DNA of 64,000 nt from Collinsella aerofaciens (GCF_902364355.1 NZ_CABJDK010000005.1:1-64000), one strand, 5' to 3'. Counted from the first letter of the stretch, positions 31,601 to 40,698 are shown. Made by a program: numbers and translations. Notes: generated by a model from the letters alone, not told the origin.

Positions 31601-34600
31601 ACCTGGGGAAAGGTCGATGGTGCTACCTCCTACGACCTTAAGGTCGACGGCACTGTGTTTGCCGTGGGTGATGCGGCCGAGTTCACGCACACCGACCTCG
31701 CCTACAATAGCAAGCACACCTACCAGATTCGTTCGCGCAACGCCGAAGGTTACTCCGCCTGGAGCGATGTGCTCGAGGCGAACTCCGCACTCGATCCGTG
31801 GCGGAACGTCCCCGACGCCGAGGAAATCACCTGGGAGGGCTCACTTTACGGCAGCCATAAGGCCGAGCTCGCCTTCGACCATGAGTTCCAGTCGGGCGAC
31901 GGCGGTTTCCACTCCGGTGGCAACGATCTGGGCAAGGCGCTTACCGTTGACTATGGACGCGCTTACAAGCTCGATAAGCTCGAGTACTATCCGCGCGATG
32001 ACGCCGGCAACGGCACCGTGACCAAGATGCGTGTTGAGACGAGTCTCGATGGCGTCCACTGGACGAGCCAGGAGGTCGATTGGGCACGTTCCGCTGATTG
32101 TAAGACGGTAGCGTTTGACGGCACCGTGGCCGCCCGTTACGTGCGCATGACACCGCTCGCCTCGGTCGGCAATTTCTTCTCCGCGTCCGAGATTGCCATC
32201 TACAAGACCGACGGCACGGATGGCTTCGCCGTGGGCTCCAACCTCAACAAGGCCACGATCTCCGACGGAGACTACTCCAACATGAAGAACTATCTGGGCC
32301 TCGAGAATCGCGAGCCCGATACCCCGACGTTCGGTTCGCAGATCCGCGACCACTTCGCCGACCTCAACGATAACGGCGTTTACGACGTCTACGATTACTC
32401 GTTCACCATGGCGGGTCTTGACGGCGGCACTAAACAAAAGGGCAAGGTCGCAGGTTCGCTCGCGGTGATTCCGAGCAAGACCGAGGTCGAGGCCGGTGAT
32501 GAGATCACCGTTGATGTCTATGCGGCCGACGCCAAGAACGTCAACGCCCTGGGCGCCCTCGTCAACTTCAAGAGCGACCAGTTCGAGTTTGTGTCCGAGA
32601 GCATCGCGCAGGACGGCTCGACTGCCGGCATGGAGAACCTGTCTCGCGAGAAGGTCCAGTTCGTGGACGGAACGCAGACTATCAATCTCGCCTTTGCCAA
32701 CCGCGGCGATGGCAAGCTCTACAACGGTACTGGCGCGGTGGCGAGTTTCAAGCTCAAGGCCAAGACCGCCGGAAAGGTCGAACTGCCCTCGACATCTTGG
32801 CTTATCGGCCCGGCATGCGACGCACTTGAGTTTGCGAGCGACGGCACGGTGACGATGCCGGACGTTCCTCAGCCAACGGTCGCCGAGTACGCCCAGGATG
32901 CCTTCAACATCACGATGACCAACGATGAGCTCACGACCGACGACGGGACCAACGTCGAGAAACTTATCCAGCAGAAGAGCTATAACGCGCTGTTCGATAA
33001 TAACGAGGGCGACAACGGCTTTGAGTTCCTGTGGAACTGGAGTGGCAACTGGGACAGCGAGGGTAAGCTACCGAGTTACGTGAAGCTTCCCACCACGATG
33101 ACATTCGCATTTAAGACGCCGTCGAAACTCGATAGCGTCGAGGTCGTTAACCGCAACGGCGGCAACGGAACCGTACAGAAGATCAAGGCCGTCGTGACGT
33201 TCGAGGATGGCTCGATCCAAGAGTTCGCGGGCGGGGAGTACGATTCCTTCCTGGCTCGCTACGCCTTTGACCTCTCTGCCGAGAACAAGGGCAAGAAGGC
33301 GACCAAGGTCGAGGTCACGCCGCTTGAGGCATCGGGTGACCAGATGCTCACACTGCGTGAGGTCAACTTCAACTACACGCAGGGTGTCGAGGCCATCGAG
33401 GGTGTCGAGCTAGGCAAGAACCAGACCGAGTTCTTTGAAGGCGACATTACGCCCGTCGACGCCAAGGCTACGCCTGAGAGCGCTGGCTACCCCTATGTGA
33501 CGGTCGAGAGCTCCGACCCCTCTGTGGTAAGCGTCTCCGCTGTTCAGGCTGGCGATAGCGTGAGCTACTACCTGCGTGCCAACAAGGCCGGCAAGGCAAA
33601 GATCACGGTGGCGTCGGTACTCGACCCCTCCAAGACCGCATCCTATGAGGTCGAGGTCAAGGCTGGTGTCGATACCTCTGCGCTCGTGGCAGCGCTTTCC
33701 AAGGCCGCGGGCTACAGCGAGTCCGTCTACACCAAGGATTCCTATGCAGCTCTCACCACTGCGGTCGAGGCGGCTCGGAAGCTCCTCGACAGCGGCCAGG
33801 GCAGCTATAGCAAGAAGGATGTCGCAGACGCCACTGCCAAGATCGAGAAGGCAATCGACGGCCTCAAGATGCGCCCTGTCGATGAGAAGATCCTCATCAA
33901 CACGCCCGAGAACCGCAAGAACGTCAAGGTGGCCGACTTCTCGAGTGAGGCCGACTACGAGGGCAGCAACGCCGTCAACGCTCTCGACGGCGACGAGCGG
34001 ACGCTTTGGCACAGCGACTGGGCCCATGGGACCGGTATGCCCCAGTATCTGAGTGTCGACCTGGGCCGCGACTACGATCTCACCGACGTTACATTCCTGC
34101 CGCGCCAGGACGGCGGCACTAACGGCGATATCTTCGAGGCCGAGATACTGGTCTCCGACACTGCCGACGGTTATGAGATGGGCACCGCCGCGTCGATGGG
34201 TACGTTCGCCTTCGACAACGACGGCCGCGTGCTCACCGACCGTGGCGACTGGAAGCAGATGAGCTTTGGCGCCGCGCGCGGTCGCTACGTGACCGTCAAG
34301 GTGATTCACGCCGGCGGTGGCGACGTTGATGCCTACTGCAGCATGGCGGAGCTCAAGTTCTACGGTACGGCCGTCCCCGATCCGGTGGCGAAGGATGATC
34401 TCGCTACCGCGATCGAAAAGGTTGATGCCGAGGTTGCTGCCGGCGACCTCAAGGCCGGTGACTACACCGAGGCCTCCTGGACGGCGCTCGAGAACGCCCT
34501 GGCGAGCGCCCGCGCCATCTTGAGTGACGAGAACGCCACGCAGGACGAGGTCGACCAGGCGCTCAGGGCGCTCGAGAGCGCCCGCGGCGCGCTCGAGAAG

Positions 34601-35056
34601 ACCCCGGTGGCCCCGGTCGAGAATCCGACTAAGAAGCAGCTCAAGGCTCTGGTCAAGCAGGCGAAGGAGACTGACACCAGGGGCAAGACGGCCGAGTCTG
34701 TCAAGGCCCTGACGGATGCCATTACCTACGCCGAGGACGTCTTGGGTGATGAGGATGCTTCCGACACCCAGATCCAGGCGGCCTATGGCCAGCTCAAGCT
34801 GGCCATTGAGAGCCTCAAGGATGCCGATTCCGGCAACCAGGGCGGCTCGGGCAACCAGGGTTCCGGCAATGGCTCGAACGGCGGCAACCAGGCGGGCAAG
34901 CCCGCAGGCGACAAGGCCCAGGGCAGCAAGAAGAACGGTTCGGCGATTCCCAATACCGGAGACCAGACGGCGGCGACCGTCGCGACCGTCGGTGGTCTTG
35001 GCGCCATCATCGCCGCGATCGGCGCTTTCTTCCATCGTCGCAGCAAGGCTAAGTAG
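28643..35056 (+). CDS. Cell-wall-anchored multidomain GH31 glycoside hydrolase
   Basis: A 2,137-residue surface protein from GTG 28643 (AAAGGAG upstream). A signal peptide spans residues 1-35. The GH31 catalytic region runs to about 800, with LPEYGFYLGHLNAYNRD near 283, the candidate nucleophile Asp480 (KTDVAWVG) and acid/base Asp531 (WTGDQYGGNWE). Then follow an Fn3 domain (about 966-1055), F5/8C-like (1058-1190), a dockerin-like segment with DLNDNGVYDVYDYSF, cohesin-like (1270-1410), a second discoidin-like region, a Big-like domain, FIVAR, F5/8C (1746-1910) and two more FIVAR repeats. A Gly/Ser/Asn linker, IPNTG (2102-2106), a membrane helix and a basic tail end it. The GH31 part resembles the alpha-N-acetylgalactosaminidase subgroup acting on mucin-type glycans; that substrate is inferred. 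Confidence 0.88.
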   Translation: MRRNSIFTKRWVKGSAVLVATAATLVFANPQQAIATPLKGVDSATVSQSASNVVDIDFADGIKGRITFLEDGIFRYNVDPKGEFSDYATPRSKSHTAKIQAQPDTSDTYSKPSATVADKGDTIEITGGKATVILDKATGKMSIKSGDRVVVSESASLDLDKKGTVQTLAKEKSENFFGGGTQNGRFLHTNQTIAISNTNNWTDGGVASPNPFYWTSDGYGVLRNTFAEGSYDFGSTDSSTVTTLHSENEFDAYYFVATNEGASNVATEMLQDYYKVTGNPVLLPEYGFYLGHLNAYNRDGWSTTSGQKKWETKGSKSSSEKGDVKYESGMSTGYKLDGTLAAETLNGEGPSVDTENMKATDFDRQFSARQVIDDYEDNDMPLGWFLPNDGYGAGYGQNGYYKTGGVNSDGTSSADRLNAVRANVDNLKKFTEYANSKGVSTGLWTQSNLEPDSNSETPWHLLRDFDAEVKTGGISTLKTDVAWVGSGYSFGLNGIKTAYDTVTTGANKRPNIITLDGWAGTQRFGGIWTGDQYGGNWEYIRFHIPTYIGQSLSGNPNIGSDMDGIFGGDPIISARDYQWKTFTPSMLDMDGWGTYRKSPMTHGDPYTGISRFYLKLKAQLMPYIYTSAASAANIDTGNGDAGLPMIRAMLLSDNSEYAASTSTQYQYMFGENFLVAPVYQDTQADENGNDIRNGIYLPNYGTDENPTIWIDYFSGKQYRGGQVLNNYEAPLWKLPLFVKANAIVPMYAENNNPEAVSDTNTKGTDRSQRIVEFFATEGDGTFTQYEDDGSSIENNTTEDDSYGTIDNISYGEHVSTVYSSKAAGGTATFTAEASQGGYNGYDSNRTTTFVANVSAKPTSVVAKNGGSALNVVEVDSQETFDAATPEAGQAVYFYSETPNLNHYGSDADGTEAEQGESFNNTKITTNPKVYVKFAKTDVAAAAQTLELGGFVNADATLTADRLNENLSAPTNLAAPEDATTPTSIKLTWGKVDGATSYDLKVDGTVFAVGDAAEFTHTDLAYNSKHTYQIRSRNAEGYSAWSDVLEANSALDPWRNVPDAEEITWEGSLYGSHKAELAFDHEFQSGDGGFHSGGNDLGKALTVDYGRAYKLDKLEYYPRDDAGNGTVTKMRVETSLDGVHWTSQEVDWARSADCKTVAFDGTVAARYVRMTPLASVGNFFSASEIAIYKTDGTDGFAVGSNLNKATISDGDYSNMKNYLGLENREPDTPTFGSQIRDHFADLNDNGVYDVYDYSFTMAGLDGGTKQKGKVAGSLAVIPSKTEVEAGDEITVDVYAADAKNVNALGALVNFKSDQFEFVSESIAQDGSTAGMENLSREKVQFVDGTQTINLAFANRGDGKLYNGTGAVASFKLKAKTAGKVELPSTSWLIGPACDALEFASDGTVTMPDVPQPTVAEYAQDAFNITMTNDELTTDDGTNVEKLIQQKSYNALFDNNEGDNGFEFLWNWSGNWDSEGKLPSYVKLPTTMTFAFKTPSKLDSVEVVNRNGGNGTVQKIKAVVTFEDGSIQEFAGGEYDSFLARYAFDLSAENKGKKATKVEVTPLEASGDQMLTLREVNFNYTQGVEAIEGVELGKNQTEFFEGDITPVDAKATPESAGYPYVTVESSDPSVVSVSAVQAGDSVSYYLRANKAGKAKITVASVLDPSKTASYEVEVKAGVDTSALVAALSKAAGYSESVYTKDSYAALTTAVEAARKLLDSGQGSYSKKDVADATAKIEKAIDGLKMRPVDEKILINTPENRKNVKVADFSSEADYEGSNAVNALDGDERTLWHSDWAHGTGMPQYLSVDLGRDYDLTDVTFLPRQDGGTNGDIFEAEILVSDTADGYEMGTAASMGTFAFDNDGRVLTDRGDWKQMSFGAARGRYVTVKVIHAGGGDVDAYCSMAELKFYGTAVPDPVAKDDLATAIEKVDAEVAAGDLKAGDYTEASWTALENALASARAILSDENATQDEVDQALRALESARGALEKTPVAPVENPTKKQLKALVKQAKETDTRGKTAESVKALTDAITYAEDVLGDEDASDTQIQAAYGQLKLAIESLKDADSGNQGGSGNQGSGNGSNGGNQAGKPAGDKAQGSKKNGSAIPNTGDQTAATVATVGGLGAIIAAIGAFFHRRSKAK

Positions 35057-35074
35057 CCCCAGCAACAGCTAAGC

Positions 35075-35118
35075 AAGCGTGCCCGCCGCCCCACCCAAGG
35101 ACGGTGGGCACGCTTTTT
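35075..35118 (+). terminator. Terminator of the GH31 gene
   Basis: AAGCGTGCCC pairs with GGGCACGCTT around a Pro-codon-like GC-rich loop, followed by TTTTTGA. Confidence 0.82.
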
Positions 35119-35273
35119 GAATGTAGGCAGAAAGCTCCGACCCTTCGGCCCTAATCTCGCAAAGCGTTCCGTCTCCCGCCGAACACATCAGCATCGGCGG
35201 CTATACTTGATTTATTTGCAGTTAAGGGTCGCGGATCCGCCGCGTCGCCGCTCTCAACAGGAGGTCTTTGTTT

Positions 35274-35738
35274 ATGGCAGATCAAAAGCCGGTTGTCGGG
35301 ATCATCATGGGTTCCAAGTCCGATCTGGGCGTTATGGAAGGTTGCACCGCCGAGCTCGAGGCGCTGGGCGTGCCCTATGAGCTTGTCATTGCGAGCGCAC
35401 ACCGCACACCGGCGAAGGTCCACGAGTGGGCTTCGACTGCCGCCGATCGCGGTATCAAAGTGATTATCGCCGCTGCCGGCAAGGCCGCCCACTTGGGTGG
35501 TGTCGTGGCTGCCTTTACGCCGCTGCCGGTTATCGGCGTGCCTATGAAGACGAGTGACCTGGGCGGCATGGATTCGCTGCTGTCGATGGTGCAGATGCCT
35601 TCGGGCGTGCCCGTGGCCTGCGTTGCCATCAACGGCGCCAAGAACGCCGCCATCTATGCCACACAGATTCTGGGTGCTTGCGACCCCGAGTACCGCAAGG
35701 TTATCGAGAAGATGAAGCAGGAGATGGCTGACGCCTAA
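35274..35738 (+). CDS. purE: N5-carboxyaminoimidazole ribonucleotide mutase
   Basis: A 154-residue class I PurE, converting N5-CAIR to CAIR in purine synthesis. The conserved IIMGSKSDLGVM loop, SAHRTP, the AAAGKAAHLGGVVAA helix and GVPMKTSDLGGMDSLLS are all present. AGGAGG lies upstream; the ATG at 35274 is preferred to the TTG at 35268. No purK is adjacent in the window. It sits between the GH31 gene and sortase B and may share a transcript with the sortase, 35 bases downstream. Confidence 0.96.
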   Translation: MADQKPVVGIIMGSKSDLGVMEGCTAELEALGVPYELVIASAHRTPAKVHEWASTAADRGIKVIIAAAGKAAHLGGVVAAFTPLPVIGVPMKTSDLGGMDSLLSMVQMPSGVPVACVAINGAKNAAIYATQILGACDPEYRKVIEKMKQEMADA

Positions 35739-35773
35739 GCGTTCCGCCGTTTCACCGCAGTATAAGGAGAGCC

Positions 35774-36772
35774 ATGTCCGATTATCAGGGAAAACGATTC
35801 AAGGCTTCTCAGATTCCCGATCCGTCGAAGCCGGGTGCTGCCCGTGCGGCACAGCAGGGTCGGACATCCTCTCCTCAGCAGCCGCGCGCGCCGCGCCCCG
35901 TGACACCGGCGACGCATCGTCGACAGGACGCGCCGGCCGCATATCGTCCTTCGTCTTATAGCTCCGCTAAGAAGCCGCCCCGGTCTTCATCGCATGCCGC
36001 GCCGTCGGATTGCACCGAGCCGCCGCGCAAAAAGCGCCGCTCCATTATTCCCATTCTGCTCATCATCATCGGTATCGGTCTGATTGTCGCCGCCGCCGCT
36101 ATTTTTATTAATGCCCAGATTGGCTATAAGCAGGCGAGCGATTCGTATCAGAAAATCGAGAAGCAATATGTAAGCGATAAGGACGCCAGCGGCGTGCCGA
36201 TTATCGACTTTGATGCGCTTGCTCAGACGAACCCCGAGATTGTGGGTTGGATTTACGTGCCGGGAACCAACATCAACTATCCCGTGGTGCAGACCAACAA
36301 CAACTCCAAATACCTCAACACGCTGTTCGACGGAACGGCTAACGCGTCCGGTGCTATTTTCCTGGATAGCGATGACACCGCGCCGGGAATGGTCGACCAG
36401 CAGACCACGATCTACGGCCACCATATGAACGATGGGTCGATGTTCAACGTGATTTCGGACACCACTGATCAGGCGACGTTCGATAGCATCGAGTTTGTGT
36501 ATTACATCACACGGGATGCTACGTATAAGCTGCGACCACTGGCGACCAAAGTTGTCGAGGACACGTATGCCAAGGCGCGCACGCCCAATTTTGAGGGCGA
36601 TGACGGGCTCAAGAACTACCTGTCCGAGATGTTCGACGGTGCCTCTGCCGTGGCGAGTGATGCCACCGATCGTGCCGCTTCGGCAACCAAGGTTGTAACG
36701 CTCGTGACCTGTCGTTCGCTGTCGCTGAGCAACACACGCGCCGTCATGGTGCTCACGCCGGTCGAGGAATAA
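35774..36772 (+). CDS. srtB: Class B sortase
   Basis: A 332-residue sortase. The cytoplasmic N-terminus (1-89) is long and rich in Pro, Arg and Ser. One membrane helix lies at about 90-113, followed by the extracellular catalytic domain. The active-site set is visible: His216 in YGHHMNDGSMF, Cys313 in TLVTC, Arg322 in SNTRAVMV. The helix between strands 6 and 7 typical of class B is represented by NFEGDDGLKNYLSEMF. AAGGAG precedes the ATG. It probably anchors surface proteins; the IPNTG-bearing GH31 protein two genes upstream is a plausible substrate. Confidence 0.92.
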   Translation: MSDYQGKRFKASQIPDPSKPGAARAAQQGRTSSPQQPRAPRPVTPATHRRQDAPAAYRPSSYSSAKKPPRSSSHAAPSDCTEPPRKKRRSIIPILLIIIGIGLIVAAAAIFINAQIGYKQASDSYQKIEKQYVSDKDASGVPIIDFDALAQTNPEIVGWIYVPGTNINYPVVQTNNNSKYLNTLFDGTANASGAIFLDSDDTAPGMVDQQTTIYGHHMNDGSMFNVISDTTDQATFDSIEFVYYITRDATYKLRPLATKVVEDTYAKARTPNFEGDDGLKNYLSEMFDGASAVASDATDRAASATKVVTLVTCRSLSLSNTRAVMVLTPVEE

Positions 36773-36777
36773 GTTGT

Positions 36778-36820
36778 TCGAGAGTAGCTAAAAAGGCCCC
36801 GTCCCAAATTGGCTACTCGA
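36778..36820. repeat. Palindrome with 23-nt GCCCCGTCCC core (copy 2)
   Basis: GAGTAGC (36782-36788) and GCTACTC (36812-36818) enclose a 23-base core at 36789-36811 that differs from the core at 512-534 at four positions. The arms differ from those of copy 1 but stay complementary. It starts 5 bases after the srtB stop. Confidence 0.75.
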
Positions 36821-36839
36821 CGACGGTAAGGGAGAAATG

Positions 36840-37256
36840 ATGCTCGAGAGTGGCAAATTGATGCCTTCGATTGATGCTTGGCTGCGCGAGGCCAAGGCCG
36901 ATGCTTCGGCGGCAGGCTGTGGGATGTATCTGACGCATAACGGTGTGGTGCGCGCGACGCCCAAGGCCGAGGTGCGCGGAGTCGAGACCGATGGCGTGGC
37001 GCCAGGCCACAGGGTGGGCGGCATGGTCTTTGACTACGACGCCGAAAAGGTACGGTCTGCTATCGAGGCCACGCGCGCGATGCCGGGTATCGGCTATGTG
37101 CGCGTGTGGCTGGCAAGCGGCGAGCTTACCGTAGGTGACGACATCATGCTCGTGCTTATCGGCGGGGACATTCGCCCACACGTGGTCGATGCACTGCAGG
37201 CGCTCGTTGGCACCATCAAGAACGAATGCGTGAGTGAGGTCGAGCGCGAGGCATAG
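36840..37256 (+). CDS. MoaE-like molybdopterin synthase large-subunit homologue
   Basis: A 138-residue protein. PSIDAWLREAKADASAAGCGMYLTHNGVVR at the N-terminus and VGDDIMLVLIGGDIRPHVVDALQALVGTIKNEC at the C-terminus match what I recall of short coriobacterial proteins annotated as MoaE. In MoaE the enzyme adds sulfur from MoaD to precursor Z. No moaD or other molybdenum-cofactor gene is nearby. Two adjacent ATGs occur; the second (36840) has better spacing from GGGAG. Assignment is from remote resemblance. Confidence 0.6.
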   Translation: MLESGKLMPSIDAWLREAKADASAAGCGMYLTHNGVVRATPKAEVRGVETDGVAPGHRVGGMVFDYDAEKVRSAIEATRAMPGIGYVRVWLASGELTVGDDIMLVLIGGDIRPHVVDALQALVGTIKNECVSEVEREA

Positions 37257-37286
37257 AGGATTGCGTCGATAGAAGGATCGTTTATA

Positions 37287-37327
37287 AAAATGCCCACCGG
37301 TACATGTGATACCGGCGGGCATTTTGC
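37287..37327. terminator. Bidirectional terminator between moaE-like and the PF06541 gene
   Basis: AATGCCCACCGGTA (37289-37302) pairs with TACCGGCGGGCATT (37310-37323) with one mismatch. A T run follows on the plus strand and TTTTTATAAA on the minus strand. Confidence 0.85.
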
Positions 37328-37346
37328 GTTTTGGGCGCGGTGAGCG

Positions 37347-38576
37347 CTATACGCGCGTCGCATCCTTGGGGCTCATGGTCATGCTCTGGAAGCGGTTTTC
37401 CATGTACTCGTTATCGAAGTGCTCTCCGTAGAACTGTGCGACGGGAATGTCCGGCTCCGTGCCGTTAACGCGCTGGTACCAGTAGTCGAGCGACTGCAGC
37501 GTCATGACGCCGTCGACCAGCATGATAACGGTAAAGATGACGGTGGCCGAGTAGCGGCTCTTCCAGGGGATCTTGTTGATAAGCTTAAGCAGCCTCGGCA
37601 GCAGCAGCTTGATCCAGATGAGGCCGCCCAGGCCCCACAGGCAGGCGAAGCCCGTGCAGGTGCGTCCGCCCGTGAGGACCACGAGCGGATCGGGCAAACC
37701 GAACAGCGTTATGTGCGAGTAGCTCCACGAGACCACGCCAAACGCGGTCTGCATAAACCAGCCCACGAACACCTCAAAGCTGGCGCCGAGCAGGGCGCTC
37801 ACCAGGAAAATGATGATGGGGTTCTTTTTGTAGAAGCGGTTAAGCACCATGGTCATGAGCACGGCGCCAAATCCGTAGATGGGGCTGAAGGGGCCAAACA
37901 GCATGCCGGCGCGGTTCTGATAGACGCCCGGGTCGTCGACTGTCATGTGCCAGATGTCCTCGGCGATCAGGCCGAGTATGCAGCAGACAAAGAACACCCA
38001 GAACAGGTTGAAGTAGTTGAGCTTGATGTAGCCTTCGCCGGTTTCATCGCGCCCGAGCATGCCCTCGGCGGCGGCGTCGCGGTCGAGCATCTCCTGCAGG
38101 CGGCGCTGCAGTTCGCGCTCCTGACGCAGCGTGGGGTCGACGGTGGCCGAAAGCGCGATGAGGATGCCGAGCTGAATAGCGGGACGCAGCAAGAAGGGCC
38201 CGATACCCTGGAGCATCACGTCGACCAAAAGCTCGACGACGGTAAATGCGATGAGGATATAGGACAGGCGGGCGGCGTTGCGGCGCTGGTTTTTGATAAG
38301 GTCCAGGCCAAAGATGATTAGGATGACGGCACTTGCCGCAGAGAGCATGATGCCGGCGACGATAAGGCCGACTGCGACGAGCGTGTTGTCGCCGAGGTTG
38401 GCGGCGGCGTTGCCGTTGATGAGCGCGGTGATGACCTGCCACATAAAGGCGCCGACCGAAGGGAGCGTGCCCACGCCGGACAGGATGCACAGGACGGCGT
38501 ACACCTTAATGATGAGGGGGATCTTCTTGACCTCCGTGGCGCTGGGGACGCTGGGGTCGAGTTCGTTTCGATCCAT
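37347..38576 (-). CDS. PF06541-type putative ABC transporter permease
   Basis: A 409-residue polytopic membrane protein with about nine hydrophobic helices. The C-terminal half, from FNLFWVFFVCCILGLIAEDIWH through SPIYGFGAVLMTMVL and GASFEVFVGWFMQTAFGVVSWSYS, matches the family annotated as putative ABC transporter permease (CmpB-like). The N-terminal half is a separate group of four helices with a charged loop (RQERELQRRLQEMLDRDA) before the conserved domain. The start at 38576 has AAAGG upstream. No ATPase gene is adjacent, so transport is unproven. Confidence 0.78.
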   Translation of the reverse strand: MDRNELDPSVPSATEVKKIPLIIKVYAVLCILSGVGTLPSVGAFMWQVITALINGNAAANLGDNTLVAVGLIVAGIMLSAASAVILIIFGLDLIKNQRRNAARLSYILIAFTVVELLVDVMLQGIGPFLLRPAIQLGILIALSATVDPTLRQERELQRRLQEMLDRDAAAEGMLGRDETGEGYIKLNYFNLFWVFFVCCILGLIAEDIWHMTVDDPGVYQNRAGMLFGPFSPIYGFGAVLMTMVLNRFYKKNPIIIFLVSALLGASFEVFVGWFMQTAFGVVSWSYSHITLFGLPDPLVVLTGGRTCTGFACLWGLGGLIWIKLLLPRLLKLINKIPWKSRYSATVIFTVIMLVDGVMTLQSLDYWYQRVNGTEPDIPVAQFYGEHFDNEYMENRFQSMTMSPKDATRV

Positions 38577-38870
38577 ACATAACCTTTCTCGTTTTGCTGT
38601 AGGTACAAGGATACGCCGCCGACCTGCCAAAAGACAGGACGAACGTCCCAATTGCAACAATGCAAGCCCCAACGGCGGGCGAGACGCGTCGTAACGGAAG
38701 TATGCGGGATCGTCGGCCCCGAGGCGGTTGCCCAATAAAATGTTTGGCTGCAAAACGGATTATTAGCTCGGTGGGCTTTTAAAAAGCGCTGTTCATGCGC
38801 GGGAGTGCTTGTCTTGCCGTGCGTATAATAGGGCAGGTAACGCCAAATAACGAGGCTCTGAGGGGATGCC

Positions 38871-40541
38871 ATGTCTCAAGAAACCATCCACGCGGCCGAG
38901 CGTGCCGCGGGACAGGTGAAGACCATGTCGACGTATGATCCGGACTCCGACCAGCTGCATGAGGAATGCGGCATTTTTGGTGTGTGGGCACCCGATCGCG
39001 ATGTGGCTCGACTGACGTACTTTGGTCTGCGCGCGCTGCAGCATCGCGGCCAGGAATCGGCGGGAATCGCCGTGGGTGATGGCGGCACGGTTATGGTCCG
39101 CAAGGATCTGGGCCTGCTCGACCGCGTGTTCTCCAACGCCGACCTGTCGACGCTCTCCGGTCAGCTGGCCGTGGGTCATGTGCGCTACGGCACTGCCGGC
39201 GCCAAGAGCTGGGAAGCCTCTCAGCCGCATCTTTCCACCATCAACAGCGTCATTATCGCGCTTGCTCACAACGGCACTCTGGTCAACACCGACGAGCTGC
39301 GCCGCCAGCTGATCGAGCTGGGCGTGCCGTTCCTCTCCAATTCGGATTCCGAGGTCGCGACCAAGCTTATCGGCTACTTTACTCAGCGTACAGGCCATCT
39401 ACGCGAGGGTATCCGCAAGACGATGGAGCTCGTGCGCGGCGGCTACGCCATGACGCTCATCAACGAGCAGGCGCTCTACGCATTCCGCGATCCTCACGGC
39501 ATTCGCCCGCTGGTGCTTGGCAAGCTCGTGGACGAGGGCCTGGATCAGGCTGACGCCGCTTCTGTTTCGCAGCTGCCCTCGCAAGACGGCGCCGCGACGG
39601 TTGACGCCACCACCCATGTCACCCGCGCCGGCGGCTGGGTCGTCGCCTCCGAGACTTGTGCGCTCGATATTGTGGGCGCCGAGTACGTCCGCGACGTCCG
39701 TCCCGGTGAGATTTTGCGCATCAGCGCCGAGGGCCTGGTGTCCGAGCAGGGCGTGCCTGCCGCCGAAGAGCCTGCTAACTGCATCTTTGAGCAGGTCTAC
39801 TTCGCTCGCCCCGATTCCATCATGAACGGCAAGAGCGTCTACGCCTGCCGTTATGACATGGGTCGTCAGCTGGCACACGAGGAGCCCGTCGAGGCCGACC
39901 TGGTCATCGGCGTGCCCGACTCCGGCCTGCCGCCCGCGGAGGGCTATTCGCATGAGAGTGGCATTCCCTTTGGTGAGGGCCTTATCAAGAACCGCTACGT
40001 GGGTCGTACGTTTATCGAGCCTACGCAGGAGCTGCGCGCCATGGGCGTGCGCATGAAGCTCAACCCGCTGCGCGACAACATCGAGGGCAAGCGCCTGGTC
40101 GTCATCGACGACTCCATCGTGCGTGGCACCACTATGGTGCAGCTCGTCAAGATGCTACGCAACGCTGGCGCCAAGGAGATTCATATCCGCATCAACTCGC
40201 CCGAGGTCATCTGGCCGTGCTTCTACGGTATCGATACCGACGTGCAGTCGCAGCTTATCAGCGCCAACAAGACGGTCGACGAGATTTGCGAGTATATCGG
40301 CGCCGATTCGCTGGCCTTCCTTTCGGTCGAGGGCTTGCTGAAGGTCATGCCCAAGGGCGGTTACTGCGACGCGTGCTTTACCGGCCGCTATCCCGTGGCG
40401 ATTCCCGAGAGCTTTGGCCGCGACAAGTTTATGGAGGGCTTTAAGCCCCGCAACCTGGACAAGCCGCTGCACTTTGACGACGACGCCGTGGTCGAGAAAT
40501 ACGACGACCGCAGCTGGGAAGAGGAGCACGGCGAGGCCTAA
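38871..40541 (+). CDS. purF: Amidophosphoribosyltransferase
   Basis: A 556-residue enzyme forming phosphoribosylamine from PRPP and glutamine, the first committed purine step. The N-terminal nucleophile is Cys33 in EECGIFGVW, implying removal of a 32-residue propeptide (or 14 if translation starts at the ATG at 38925). LQHRGQESAGIAV and the PRPP-binding VVIDDSIVRGTT are clear. GAGGGG precedes 38871. The stop codon overlaps the first base of a GGGACAG-type palindrome. purM and purN follow. Confidence 0.96.
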   Translation: MSQETIHAAERAAGQVKTMSTYDPDSDQLHEECGIFGVWAPDRDVARLTYFGLRALQHRGQESAGIAVGDGGTVMVRKDLGLLDRVFSNADLSTLSGQLAVGHVRYGTAGAKSWEASQPHLSTINSVIIALAHNGTLVNTDELRRQLIELGVPFLSNSDSEVATKLIGYFTQRTGHLREGIRKTMELVRGGYAMTLINEQALYAFRDPHGIRPLVLGKLVDEGLDQADAASVSQLPSQDGAATVDATTHVTRAGGWVVASETCALDIVGAEYVRDVRPGEILRISAEGLVSEQGVPAAEEPANCIFEQVYFARPDSIMNGKSVYACRYDMGRQLAHEEPVEADLVIGVPDSGLPPAEGYSHESGIPFGEGLIKNRYVGRTFIEPTQELRAMGVRMKLNPLRDNIEGKRLVVIDDSIVRGTTMVQLVKMLRNAGAKEIHIRINSPEVIWPCFYGIDTDVQSQLISANKTVDEICEYIGADSLAFLSVEGLLKVMPKGGYCDACFTGRYPVAIPESFGRDKFMEGFKPRNLDKPLHFDDDAVVEKYDDRSWEEEHGEA

Positions 40542-40580
40542 AACCTGCCATATGGGGACAGGTTTATTTTGGTGGGTTTT
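40540..40580. repeat. GGGACAG-type palindrome after purF
   Basis: Arms AAAACCTGCCA (40540-40550) and TGGTGGGTTTT (40570-40580, with wobble pairs) surround TATGGGGACAGGTTTATTT. The same arm type occurs around 51866-52061. The remaining 118 bases before purM hold only its ribosome binding site. Confidence 0.75.
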
Positions 40581-40698
40581 ACCTGCTGTTTTGTTGATAT
40601 GACGGCGTGTGCTGTTATGGCACACGCCGAAATGAACGCAACTATGAGCACCGTTTGGCGCACGCGCGGCGCCACGGTAGTGGGAGAGGAAGGCTCAG

